The position numbers and the translations under genes are program-made. From Cupriavidus necator A5-1 (lineage in GTDB: Bacteria; Pseudomonadota; Gammaproteobacteria; Burkholderiales; Burkholderiaceae): DNA of 64,000 nt. Under the pieces are notes generated by a model. The model did no database searches, was not told the origin of the DNA, and was given only the letters and a program-made list of their open reading frames with translations. Location: contig NZ_JQLI01000001.1 in the NCBI RefSeq assembly GCF_000744095.1, positions 806,001-870,000 of the forward strand, in the 5' to 3' direction. Shown here in pieces: positions 53,458 through 63,400 of the stretch; positions within the stretch are counted from its first letter, which is position 1, and every line of letters starts with the position of its first letter.

Positions 53458-53478
53458 GGAGGCTGTGCTACAGCCTCC
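53458..53478 (+). terminator. Hairpin after the tartrate operon
   Basis: GGAGGCTGT and its inverted copy ACAGCCTCC with a three-base loop, 71 bases after the Bug stop. No T-run follows, so it is either a weak terminator or an mRNA 3' end structure. The rest of 53387-53826 shows no gene. Confidence 0.5.
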
Positions 53479-53826
53479 ATAGGCCACGTGCGTCCCGAAG
53501 CCTGGCGATTGCACAATGAATCGCACATGCAGGAGACAAACCATGCGGCTTTCAATTCTGAAAAAGCGTCCGATCGCTCGATTTTGGCCATATGAGTGTT
53601 TGCACGCAAAAGACCAAGTGTTCCGCTTGTCAAAATAAGGGCCACCATCCGAGCAGGTCAGTCCGGAACTGCGTATCTCGATGCGACCAGTGGAGCAAGG
53701 TTGTCAGCTTGCTTAAAATTCGGACCATCCTGGGCGGTTCACCCGGCTGAAATCAGCTTGTCATTCTACAGGGCTAGCTTGCTGCTCAGCCGGCCGCGCC
53801 ATTAGCCAACTACCAGGAAGACAACC

Positions 53827-54325
53827 ATGGGAAGGAATTCTCAGCGCCTTCGCGTACGCCAATAATGAAGTGGCCTACGTCGCCTGGGGTGTGGACGACC
53901 TGATCGAGGGCTGCCTCGGCTTTGAAGTCACGCGCGTTTACCTGAATGCCGATGGAAGCGTCACCCTGCGGGAGGATGGCAGCGAAGACCGCGTGCGCTG
54001 CGCCAGCTGGGTTGGCTTCTCCGGCCAGCGCAATCCCCACTGGTTGCCGCAACACACGGGGATCTGGCCCGTGCAGAAGCTTTCGTGGAGAGATCTCACG
54101 TTGCGCAAGAGACGCGATGAGCTGGATCGCAGGCCCTCGGAGGTGTTGGTACGTTACGAGATCCGTCCGGTCGGTGACCTGGAGGATGGCATGGAGCCTG
54201 CGCCCGATCCCGCGCCAAAGACGGTGCGGGTGATCCAGCGCGATGCGCACGGGCGCCCCGTGAAGGATGCTGAGGGCAAGCTAGTCAAGATCTCCGTCAA
54301 GTCCTACGAGGGCAAGCCTCGCCCA
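53827..54325 (+). pseudogene. N-terminal fragment of a gene interrupted by IS630
   Basis: The frame ILSAFAYANNEVAYVAWGVD, CASWVGFSGQRNPHWLPQHT and PVQKLSWRDLTLRKRRDELD resembles the N-terminal part of proteins annotated as phospholipase-D-like domain proteins; I recall the pattern only loosely. The ATG at 53827 is out of frame by one base (ATGGGAAGG instead of ATGGAAGG would join). The frame is cut by the IS at CTAG 54326. Both lesions make it inactive. Confidence 0.45.
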
Positions 54326-54329
54326 CTAG

Positions 54330-55911
54330 TACCACTGCACAGAGGTTATGACGGTTTGTCAGAGGTCGGTACTGGGTAGGCTTTGGCCAATTTCTCCCGT
54401 GCCGTTTCGGTAGAGAACATCCAGTTGATGCGAGCGCCGCCGGCGTTTCGCAGTTGCTCCCAAGCCGCGACCTCGGTGATCAGCCGATCGCGGCAGTCGA
54501 TGCGGCGATCCAGGCACTGGCTTCGCAGCACGCCGATTTCGATCTCGACCATGTAGATCGTGTACTGCCGGGATGGGAATCGCAAGAGCGACTATCCCTG
54601 CACGAGGCCCGCGACGCCGCGGTGGCCAACGCAGAAGCCCGGGCCCGGCTCTGGGGGTGTAGTGGAATTCGATCCGCTGCAGGATGCGGCGTGCCTCTGC
54701 TGGTGGCAGGGCTTGGTAGAGGGCAGCCGGCGTGTGGGTCGACAGATTGTCCAGCACGACCCGGATGCGCGGTGCCTGGGGGTAGTGGATATCGACCAGG
54801 TCGCGCATGCACTGGGCGAAGTCATCTGCCGTTCTCCGTTCGGTGACTTTCACCTTGCGCCAGCTACGGTGCGCATCGAGGAAGACGAACAGATTAGCGG
54901 TGCCGTTGCGCTTGTATTCGCAGTCGTAGCGCAAAGGCTTACCCGGCTCGGCCGGAATCGGTTGGCGTACCTCGCCGATGAGCTGGGTCGGGCTTTCATC
55001 GAAGCACACCACCGGGTGTTGCGGGTCCGGGGTTTCGGCATACAGGTCGAGCACGTCTTCCATGCGTGCAACGTACTCCGCGTCGATCTTGGGAATGCAC
55101 CACATGTTCTTGCGCCAGGGCTTCAGATCGTTCTCGGCCAGGCGCCGGCGTACCGTCTCGCGCGATAGCTCTTCGTGCTCGGTCAGTTTGACGAGCGTGT
55201 CGGCGAGCAATTCCAGCGTCCAGCGCGCACGTCCCGGTGGCGGGTTGGTGCAGGCGGTGGCAATCAGCAGGGCCTCTTCCTTGCCGCTGAGCTTGCGCTG
55301 CGCCCCGGGTCGAGCCTGTTCGTTCAGCGCCGCTTCCAGACCCGTCTCCACGAAGCGGCGCTTGGTGCGGTACACCGTGGATTCGCCAACCGCCACGGTG
55401 GCTGCGATGCTCGCGTCATCCTGGCCAGCGTGCGCTGCAAGCAGGATTTGCGCTCGCTTGAGCTTGCGTGCCGCATGCTTGCCGCCGCTTAGCATGGCAG
55501 CGAGCGCCTCACGCTCGGATTGGTCGAGCTCGACTCGATAGCGTAGATTCATTCGGATGGCCTCCTTCTGGGGGGCCTCCTTCGACTGCGGGGGTTCCGA
55601 ATGAATCAGAAATCGCTTCCATTGTCTGGCGAGCGCTCAGCCTGCCCGAGCTTCACCGACAAGCAAGGTCAGTATCTCGCCTTCATATGGGCCTACAGCT
55701 TGATAAACGGCCGCTCTCCGGCCGAGCGCGACATGCAGCGCTTCTTCGCCGTCACGGCTCCTTCCGTCCATCAGATGGTGCTCAACCTCGAACGCAATGG
55801 GTTGATCCGCCGCCAAGCAGGCATCGCTCGCACCATCGAACTGCTCGTTGACCACAACTGCTTGCCTGTCCTACAACCCAGCCAAACTGTCATAACCTCT
55901 GTGCAGCGGTA
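54330..55911. mobile_element. IS630-family element with an extra HTH gene
   Basis: Both ends carry the same inverted repeat: left 54330 TACCACTGCACAGAGGTTAT, right 55911 inverted TACCGCTGCACAGAGGTTAT. Both sides are flanked by CTAG (54326-54329 and 55912-55915), the TA-centred target typical of IS630. It carries a damaged transposase gene and a small HTH gene on opposite strands, divergently arranged. Confidence 0.85.
54346..55552 (-). pseudogene. IS630-family transposase, interrupted by a short insertion
   Basis: The N-terminal two HTH units (KHAARKLKRAQILLAAHAG, VGESTVYRTKRRFVETGLEA) and DDE core (Asp in VVCFDESPTQLIGEV, Asp in RVVLDNLSTHTP) are in one frame. At FHYTP the frame is interrupted by about 95 bases of unrelated sequence (about 54555-54655) that replace KHxSWLN; the catalytic Glu (MVEIEIGVLRSQ) and C-terminus are in another frame ending at 54346. 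So the transposase is dead, while the inverted repeats look intact. Confidence 0.75.
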
Positions 55912-55915
55912 CTAG
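55601..55915 (+). CDS. LexA-like HTH passenger protein of the IS630 element
   Basis: A 104-residue protein with a LexA N-terminal-type winged helix: FTDKQGQYLAFIWAYSLING, AERDMQRFFAVTAPSVHQMV and LERNGLIRRQAGIARTIELL. No LexA protease domain is present. It starts at ATG 55601, 48 bases from the divergent transposase start, so it could repress the transposase promoter. Its TAG stop is provided by the flanking CTAG target, outside the element's terminal TA, so the stop depends on the insertion site. Confidence 0.7.
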   Translation: MNQKSLPLSGERSACPSFTDKQGQYLAFIWAYSLINGRSPAERDMQRFFAVTAPSVHQMVLNLERNGLIRRQAGIARTIELLVDHNCLPVLQPSQTVITSVQRY

Positions 55916-55939
55916 TCGATCAGGAGCACAGGCAAAAGA

Positions 55940-55963
55940 ATGCCCGCTGCTCGGGCGGGCATG
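55940..55963 (-). terminator. Hairpin, likely terminator on the minus strand
   Basis: ATGCCCGC...GCGGGCAT with a short loop; on the minus strand it is followed by TTCTTTT. The gene it served is not visible. Confidence 0.45.
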
Positions 55964-56089
55964 AATCCCTTTCGGAGAAAGAGAGGAGACGAGGGCAAGT
56001 ATAAACCCTTGAGAAGACTCTCGCAGAGCGCTTCACAGAGGCCCGGAGATCCAGGCTGCAGGCCTGGCAGGCGACAGTTCGAAGAAGTG

Positions 56090-56178
56090 CCCAATCAATA
56101 ATTTCATGATCACGAAAATATTGGACTGTGACGAGGGACCCCGCGGACGGTCATGATCGTCGTCTCTAGCCGACCCTT
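56090..56178. repeat. Intergenic repeat, copy C (short)
   Basis: Contains CCCAATCAATAATTTCATGA, the palindrome core with TCACGAAA, then TTGGACTGTGACGAGGGACC and GTCGTCTCTAGCCGACCC, matching the right half of copy B at 34660-34735. The left blocks are missing. Confidence 0.6.
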
Positions 56179-56307
56179 CTCAGCCATAGGTGAGAAGCCT
56201 CACAGTGACTTCTATTCCGCCGAAAGCGGCCGCCCAGTGCCTGCTCTCGTGCAAGACGAGCAGCAGTCGGCCACAGGCTGCGATCGCATTCTCGAGTTGG
56301 CGATGGC

Positions 56308-56338
56308 GCAAAAAAAAAGCGCAGCGTTCGCTGCGTTT
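56308..56338. terminator. Bidirectional terminator-like hairpin
   Basis: A run of nine A, then GCGCAGCG-TT-CGCTGCG and TTT. It could end transcription in either direction, including that of the efflux operon's last gene from the right. Between 55964 and 56524 no gene was found. Confidence 0.55.
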
Positions 56339-56524
56339 AACCTGTTGTGCTAGCACATGACAGACAACGCAATGTGCAGCCTTTAGGGAGGAGAAAAGGA
56401 GCGCCTCGGCGCTCGCTCAGGATACCGGGAGAGAAGCGATATCCCGGATCAAATGTCGCCTGCTCTCGCTGCCCCTGGAAGCGCAGCTTTTTTGCATCTG
56501 TTTTCAGATTCGGTCAACAAATCG

Positions 56525-57244
56525 TCAGGCGTTGGCACCGCCATCGATCTGGAGGACCGTGCCCGTGGCGAAGCCATTCGCAATCAGGAAAAGCCCGGCA
56601 TTGGCCAGTTCAGTGGTCGTCCCGACTCGGCCAACGGGCAACGCATCACCAATGCTTCCCAAGGCGCCAGATCGGGTATCTGCGGGCAGGAAATCCCAGG
56701 TCGGCGAGTCGACAACACCGGGAGACACAACGTTGACGCGAATCGGTGCGAGCTCGATGGCTAGGGTCCTGGTCAGGCCATCGAGCGCGCCGTTCACCGC
56801 CGCCACGATACTTGCGCCAGCGTTCGCCTTGTAGGCTGCCAGGCCGCTGTAGAACGTGATGGAGCCACTGTGGGGCATGCGCGGAGCCAGATGCTTGACC
56901 AGATTGATGGGGCCGATCAGCTTCGAACCCAACATGCTGTCGATGTCTGCGCGCGAGGTTTCCAGGAATGGCTTGAAGACAAGCGCGGCGGCGGTCGTGA
57001 CCAAGTGATCGACAACCGGGATAGTGCGCGCAATTTCTTCCACCTCACACTCAATGCCGATGTCCGCACAGTGCGTGGTAATGCTTGACCCCAGGCTTGC
57101 CTGCACAAGCGCAAGCTTTTCGGTCGAACGGCCCACCACGTGAACGTGCGCTCCCAGTGATACCGCTTGCTTGACCAGTGCGATGCCGATGCCGCTGCTG
57201 CCGCCCGCGACGAGGATGACTTTGTTTTCGAGATTCAGTGACAT
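56525..57244 (-). CDS. Atypical SDR protein at the end of the efflux operon
   Basis: A 239-residue SDR with the cofactor motif AGGSSGIG (13-20) and the C-terminal VNVVSPGVVDSPTWDF segment. The catalytic Ser133 is present, but at the positions of Tyr and Lys are Ile146 and Val150, so the classical YxxxK is lost. GGAGAACTT precedes ATG 57244. It follows the MFS gene by 27 bases. It may bind NAD(P) without normal dehydrogenase chemistry. Confidence 0.8.
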   Translation of the reverse strand: MSLNLENKVILVAGGSSGIGIALVKQAVSLGAHVHVVGRSTEKLALVQASLGSSITTHCADIGIECEVEEIARTIPVVDHLVTTAAALVFKPFLETSRADIDSMLGSKLIGPINLVKHLAPRMPHSGSITFYSGLAAYKANAGASIVAAVNGALDGLTRTLAIELAPIRVNVVSPGVVDSPTWDFLPADTRSGALGSIGDALPVGRVGTTTELANAGLFLIANGFATGTVLQIDGGANA

Positions 57245-57271
57245 GAAGTTCTCCATCTACCATTTAAGGCG

Positions 57272-58828
57272 TCAGACGCCAGTTTGCTCAACGGCACCGA
57301 TCGCGGTGTCGTCGTTATTGCCCGTTTTGCTGAGGAAGCCGAAGACAGCGCCAGCCGACAGAACGGTGATCACGGTCATGATGTGAAGCAGGCTTTCGAA
57401 CGCCTGTCCGTACCCCGCGAGCAGCAACTCAGGCTGGATTTCGGGAAGGGTGGCTATGGCGTGCGTCAGGTCACCTGTAGCCAGGCGCTGTGCACCTTCG
57501 GCCAGTCGTGCAGCGCTGATGCCCGCCGCGTCGCCAGCTACGCTGGCGAGGCCACTGGAGGCCAGCGCGGCAAGAATGGCGCTGACAATGGCGAGTGCAA
57601 TGCCCTCACCAGCAACGCGGGTGGTGTTGAAGATGCCCGCTGCCATGCCGGCGCGCTCTTGCGGCACGACGCTGACGGAAAGACCATCCATGAGGCCCCA
57701 CGGCATGCCGGCGCCCACGCCAATCAGCAGCATCGGCAGCGCAACCGTCATGCCCGTGGCGCGAACGTCGATGGCGCTGAGCCAGTGCAGGCCAATGGCC
57801 GCAATCAGAAAACCAAGGCCGGACAGCACGCCGGGCGAGATCCAGCGGGTCAGCGTGGCGACGGCCGCCGGCACCACCAGCATTGGCAGCGACAGCGCGA
57901 TCATAAGGATACCGGCATCGATTTCGCTCAGGCCGACAATGCCGATGAATCGCAGCGGCAGCATGATGATCAGGACGATGTAGCAGTAGCAGGTACCGAC
58001 TGGCAGCATCTGCACGCCGATGAAGCGCGCATACCGGAACAGGGACAGGTCCAGCATCGGACGCTTGACGCGTGTTTCCACCACCACGAAGACGAGAAGC
58101 ATCAGGGCGGATGCGGCCAGCAGAGTGATCACCAGCGGATCGCTCCAGCCCGACTCCGGCGCCGCGATGACGCCATACGTGAACAGCACCAGCGTGGCCG
58201 TGAACGTGATCGTGCCGGGCCAGTCCACACCTTGTGCGCTCGGGTCTCTTGTCTCGCGCATGCGGGGCGCGCCGAAGATCAGCGCGATCAGGCCGATGAT
58301 GGCCGTCGACAGGAACACCGCGCGCCAGCCAAATGTGCTGATGAGCGAGCCAGCCAGCAGCGGGCCAAATGCCAGGCCGATCCCGAAGCTGGTGCCAAGC
58401 ATGCTGAATGCCCGCATGCGGGCGTGGCCCTCAAATTCCTGTGCGAGCGCGGCAGAGCCGCCCGAGAGGGCGGCAGCGGCGGCAATGCCCTGCAGTGCGC
58501 GCAGCACATCGATCCAGAACACGGAAGGCGCGGCGGACAGCGCCAGCGAGAACAGCGCGAACAGCCCAATGCCGGTGGTGAACATGCGCTTGCGTCCGAA
58601 TACATCGGCCAGGGCGCCGGCGGCCATCAGCAGGCTGCCGAAGCTCAGCATGAAAGCGTTGGTGATCCACGTCAGCGACGTGGCGCTGCCACCGAGTTCA
58701 CGCCCGATGGCGGGTGTGGAAATGGCCCCACCCGAGAAGGATAGCGGCAGGACGATCGCCGCAAGGCAAACGGAAGCCAGGATGAGTGGCTTGCCACGCC
58801 CTTCGGCATGGCGATTGGTGTATGTCAT
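57272..58828 (-). CDS. DHA2-family MFS drug exporter (14 helices)
   Basis: A 518-residue EmrB/QacA-type exporter with about 14 hydrophobic helices. Motif A is visible as GALADVFGRKRMFTTG between helices 2 and 3, and the motif C-like GTSFGIGLAFGPLLAGSL in helix 5. The gene lies 92 bases after the outer-membrane channel gene on the same strand. Single-component MFS pumps use proton motive force at the inner membrane; next to RND and channel genes it may share the channel. Confidence 0.87.
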   Translation of the reverse strand: MTYTNRHAEGRGKPLILASVCLAAIVLPLSFSGGAISTPAIGRELGGSATSLTWITNAFMLSFGSLLMAAGALADVFGRKRMFTTGIGLFALFSLALSAAPSVFWIDVLRALQGIAAAAALSGGSAALAQEFEGHARMRAFSMLGTSFGIGLAFGPLLAGSLISTFGWRAVFLSTAIIGLIALIFGAPRMRETRDPSAQGVDWPGTITFTATLVLFTYGVIAAPESGWSDPLVITLLAASALMLLVFVVVETRVKRPMLDLSLFRYARFIGVQMLPVGTCYCYIVLIIMLPLRFIGIVGLSEIDAGILMIALSLPMLVVPAAVATLTRWISPGVLSGLGFLIAAIGLHWLSAIDVRATGMTVALPMLLIGVGAGMPWGLMDGLSVSVVPQERAGMAAGIFNTTRVAGEGIALAIVSAILAALASSGLASVAGDAAGISAARLAEGAQRLATGDLTHAIATLPEIQPELLLAGYGQAFESLLHIMTVITVLSAGAVFGFLSKTGNNDDTAIGAVEQTGV

Positions 58829-58920
58829 GAAATGTACTGAATGACGTTGGAAAGAGACGCCACGCGCCGACCCCAGGCATCGACCGTGACGCCCGGGGAT
58901 GAACGCGAGACGGGTGCAAG

Positions 58921-60471
58921 TCAGCGTTGTGCGACGGCAGGGGCGGCAGCGACAGGCGTGGCCTTGTCCGCGCCGTCCCAGCCCCCGCCGAGGGCGCGAA
59001 TCAGATTGACCGTGGCCGCTGCCTGTACGCCCTGGAGTTGCACCGCCGCGCGGCGCGTCTGCAGGGACGTACGCTCGGCATCGATGACGTCGAGGTAGTT
59101 CACCGCGCCCTCCGTGTATTGCGTCCGCGAGATGGCCGCGGCGCGTGCGGCTGCAGCCACAGCATCGGACTGCGTACGAGTCTGGCCCTCCAGGATGCGG
59201 AGATCGGACAGGCTATCCTCCACTTCGCGGAACGCGGTCAGGACTTGCTGGCGGTACTTCGCTACCTCTTCCTCGTGACGGTCGCGGGCGTTTTCAAGAT
59301 TTGCGCTGCGGCGGCCACCATCGAAGATCGGGATGTTCAATGCCGTTCCCGCGAGCGGCCCCAGCAGGAATGCACGACTGCTCCACTTGAACAGGTCCCC
59401 AAGAGTGGCCGATTCGAATCCGCCAACGCCTGTGAGCGTCAGTGATGGAAAGAAGGCGGCCTTGGCAAGGCCAATACGGGCGTTGGCGGCTGCCATTGCT
59501 CGCTCCGCAGCGGCCACATCGGGGCGACGTTCCAGCAGCGACGAGGGCAAGCCCGCTGGCACCCGAACGTTGACAGCCTGAAGCGGCATGGCCGGCATCG
59601 AGAACTCCGCAGGCGCCTTGCCCAGCAGAACCGCAAGACTGTGCTCGGACGTGGCACGCAGCCGCTGGACAGTCATGGCATCGGACCGGGCCGTGGCCAG
59701 TTCGGCCCGCGCTCGGGAGACATCCAGTTCGCTGATGTCGCCTTCCGCAAAGCGGCGGTCCACCAGTTGCAGTGCTTCCTCACGGAGCTTCACCGTGGTC
59801 GTGAAGACTTCCGCTTCAGCATCAAGCCCCCGCAGCGCAAAGTAGTTCTGCGCAACATCGGCTTGCAACGCAAGCTGGACCGACCGGAAGAGGGCGTCAC
59901 TTTGCTGGGCGTCGGCCTTCGAGGCATCCACAGTCGAGGCTACCCGGCCAAACAGGTCGACTTCGTACGAGGCGCTGGCCTGCGCGCGCCACAGCGTCTG
60001 CTGCGGAACGTTCGTGCCATCCGGCTGCATTTGCGAGGCGGCCGATTGCTGCATGCGGGTTGGGCCGAAGCCCGCGTCGAGCGTCGGGAACCATCCGGCC
60101 TTGGCGGCCTGCACCATCGCGCGGGCTTCCTTCAGGCGCGCGGCTGCGGCCTTCAGGTTCTGGTTGGCTTCCAGCGCCTGCTGCTCCAGTTCATTGAGCC
60201 TGTCGTCGCCGAAGATCGTCCACCATTCGCCGCGCGACAGGGCCTCGGAGGGGTTGGCCGTTTGCCATGTGCCGGACTCTTCCTTCCTGAACTCGGCGCG
60301 CGACCATCCCTGGGGGCCTTCCTTGAACGCCGTCGCCGATTGGCCGGGGGCTTCCGGTACCTCGTAAGTGGGCGCGAGCGAGCAGCCAGCCAGGACGAGG
60401 AGGGATGCCAGCAGCATCGAACCCTTTGCCAGCCACCGAGTGCCGGGCTTGAAAGTGAGCTTGTTCACCAT
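58921..60471 (-). CDS. NodT-family outer-membrane efflux lipoprotein
   Basis: A 516-residue outer membrane factor. The lipobox VLAGC puts the acylated Cys at residue 30, followed by SLAPTYEVPEAP. Two repeats of the OEP domain follow, with SALFRSVQLALQADVAQNYF, VDRRFAEGDISELDVSRARA and YTEGAVNYLDVIDAERTSLQ. AAGGAGAAC precedes ATG 60471. It would form the trimeric exit duct of the RND pump coded just upstream (19 bases). Confidence 0.9.
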   Translation of the reverse strand: MVNKLTFKPGTRWLAKGSMLLASLLVLAGCSLAPTYEVPEAPGQSATAFKEGPQGWSRAEFRKEESGTWQTANPSEALSRGEWWTIFGDDRLNELEQQALEANQNLKAAAARLKEARAMVQAAKAGWFPTLDAGFGPTRMQQSAASQMQPDGTNVPQQTLWRAQASASYEVDLFGRVASTVDASKADAQQSDALFRSVQLALQADVAQNYFALRGLDAEAEVFTTTVKLREEALQLVDRRFAEGDISELDVSRARAELATARSDAMTVQRLRATSEHSLAVLLGKAPAEFSMPAMPLQAVNVRVPAGLPSSLLERRPDVAAAERAMAAANARIGLAKAAFFPSLTLTGVGGFESATLGDLFKWSSRAFLLGPLAGTALNIPIFDGGRRSANLENARDRHEEEVAKYRQQVLTAFREVEDSLSDLRILEGQTRTQSDAVAAAARAAAISRTQYTEGAVNYLDVIDAERTSLQTRRAAVQLQGVQAAATVNLIRALGGGWDGADKATPVAAAPAVAQR

Positions 60472-60490
60472 GTTCTCCTTGCGTCCGGGC

Positions 60491-63400
60491 TTACTCGGCT
60501 GACAGCGCCGTCGGCGCGGGGCCATGCAGCGGTTGCGTATGTGTGTGGTGCTTGTCCAGGATCGGCTTGCCGCCAGTCAGCTTGCGCAGGGCCACGTAGA
60601 ACACAGGCGTCAGCAGCAGGCCGAACAACGTCACGCCAAGCATCCCGAAGAACACCGCAATCCCCATGGCGCGGCGCATTTCGGCACCGGCACCGGTGGA
60701 CATCACCAGCGGCACCACACCCATGATGAAAGCGATGGACGTCATCAGAATCGGGCGCAGACGCAAGCGGCTGGCCTCGATGGCGGCCTGTACGATGCTG
60801 CGGCCTTGCATTTCCAGTTCCCGTGCGAATTCCACGATCAGGATCGCGTTCTTCGCGGATAGCCCTACAAGTACCATCAGGCCGATCTGCGTGAAGATGT
60901 TGTTGTCGCCGCGCGTGACCCACACACCAAGCAGCGCTGACAGAATCGACATCGGCACGATCAGCAGGATGGCCAGCGGCAGCGTCAGGCTTTCGTACTG
61001 CGCGGCCAGCACCAGGAACACGAGCAGCACGCTGATTGGGAACACCCAGAATGCGGCGTTGCCGGCCAGCACTTCCTGATACGTCAGGTCCGTCCATTCC
61101 ATCTTGATGCCGCGCGGCAGCGTCTCGGCGGCAATGCGTTCGATCGCGGCCTTGGCCTGGCCCGACGAATAGCCAGGTGCGGGGCCACCGTTGATATCGG
61201 CGGCGGTGAAGCCGTTGTAGCGCACCACCATTTCCGGACCATAGGTCGGTGAGACCGTCACCAGCGACGACAGTGGCACCATCTCGCCCGCGGCATTGCG
61301 CGTCTTGAGTTGGAGAATGTCGGCTGCCGTGGCGCGGAACTGCGAATCGGCCTGGGCACGCACCTGATAGACGCGACCGAACTGATTGAAGTCGTTCACG
61401 TACAGCGAGCCGAGGTAGATCTGCATCGTGTCGAATACGTCGGTGACGTTTACGCCAAGCTGCTTGGCCTTCGTGCGGTCGAGGTCGACATCGAGCTGTG
61501 GCACGTTGATCTGGAAGCTCGTGAACATCGGGCCCAGTTCAGGTGCCTTGGCGGCGGCCTTCATGAACGCCTGCGTGGCATCGTTGAGCGCTTCGTAGCC
61601 AAGTGATCCACGATCTTCCAATTGCAGCTTGAAGCCGCCCAGCGTGCCCAGGCCCTGTACCGGTGGAGGCGGGAACGTACCGGTGACGGCGTCCTTGATC
61701 ACTTCCGCGTACTTGGCGTTAAGCGCCGCCGCGATTTCCTCGGCCGATTCACCGGGGCCGCGTTCCTTCGACGGCTTGAGCACCGGAAACACCAGGCCAC
61801 TGCTCGACGAGTTGCTGAAGCCGTTCACCGACAAACCGGGGAAGGCAGGCACGCCGACCACGCCCGGCTGCTTCAACGCGATGTCGGTCATCTTGCGTAC
61901 CACTTCTTCCGTGCGTTCCAGCGACGATCCCGGCGGAAGCTGCGCGATGCTCACCAGGTAGTCCTTGTCCTGACCCGGCACGAATCCGCCCGGCACGACC
62001 TTGCCCATCAGAATGGCGCCGGCCAGCAGGATGCCGTAGATGACGAACATGACGGCCTTGCGCTGGATGACGCCGCCCACGCCCTTGCCGTAGGAATCCG
62101 AACCGCGGTTGAACACCTTGTTGAAGCGCACGAAGAACGGCCCGAGGACCTTGTCCATCGCACGCGTCAGGGCATCCTTCGGCGCGTGGTGATCCTTCAG
62201 CAGCAGGGCAGCCAGCGCCGGAGACAGCGTCAGCGAGTTGAATGCGGAGATCACCGTCGAGATGGCGATCGTCATCGCGAACTGCTGATAGAACTGACCC
62301 GTCAGGCCCTTCATGAAGGCCAGTGGCACGAACACGGCCACCAGCGTCAGCGCGATGGCCACAATCGGTCCGCTGACTTCCTGCATGGCCTTGTACGTGG
62401 CTTCGCGCGGCGTCAGGCCCTCGGAGATATTGCGCTCGACGTTCTCCACCACCACGATCGCATCATCCACCACGATCCCGATGGCGAGCACCAGGCCGAA
62501 GAGCGACAGCGCATTGATCGTGAAGCCGAAACCAAGCAACAGTGCGAACGTACCGACGATGGACACCGGCACGGCCAGCAGCGGGATCAGCGAAGCACGC
62601 CATGTCTGCAGGAACACGATCACCACCAGCACCACCAGCGCGATGGCCTCGAACAGCGTGTGGACCACGGCGTCGATGCTCTCCTTCACGAAGCGCGTCG
62701 GGTCGTACACGATGTCGGCGCGTACATCCTCTGGCATTTCCTTCTGCAGTTCGGCCATGATGGCGCGCACATCGTCGGAAATCTGCAGCGAATTGGCATT
62801 CGGCTGCTGGAAGATGATGATCTGGACGGCCTCCTTGTTGCTGAGCATCGCGCGCAGCGCAAATTCGGCGGACGACAGTTCGATGCGCGCGACATCCGAG
62901 AGATGCACAACACCGCCATCCAGATTCGTCTTGAGGATGATGTTCCGGAACTGCTCCTCGGTCTTCAGGCGGCCTTGCGCATTAATCGAGAGCTGCATCG
63001 GCACATTGGTCGCCATCGGCGCACCGCCCACGATACCGGCCGCCACCTGGACGTTCTGCTCGCGGATGGATTTGACGACGTCGCTGGCGGTCATGTTCTG
63101 ACGTGCCACCTTCTGCGGATCGAGCCAGACGCGCATCGAATAGTCGCCCGCGCCCCACAGCACCACTTCACCGACACCCGGCACACGTGCCAGACGATCC
63201 TTGACGTTGATGAGTGCGTAGTTGCGCAGGTAGGTCAGGTCGTACTTGCCGTTTGGCGACACAAGGTTGACCCCCATCGTCAGCGTGGGCGACGACTTCA
63301 CGGTCGTCACGCCAATACGCTGCACGTCTTCCGGCAGGCGCGGCAGCGCCTGGTTGACGCGGTTCTGCACGAGCTGTGCGGCCTTGTCCGGATCGGTGCC

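Noticed and set aside
57284..58744. 486-codon open frame opposite the MFS gene
   Set aside because: It is very rich in Gln, Arg and His without hydrophobic or motif structure, and exactly mirrors the well-supported exporter gene; it is a high-GC shadow frame.
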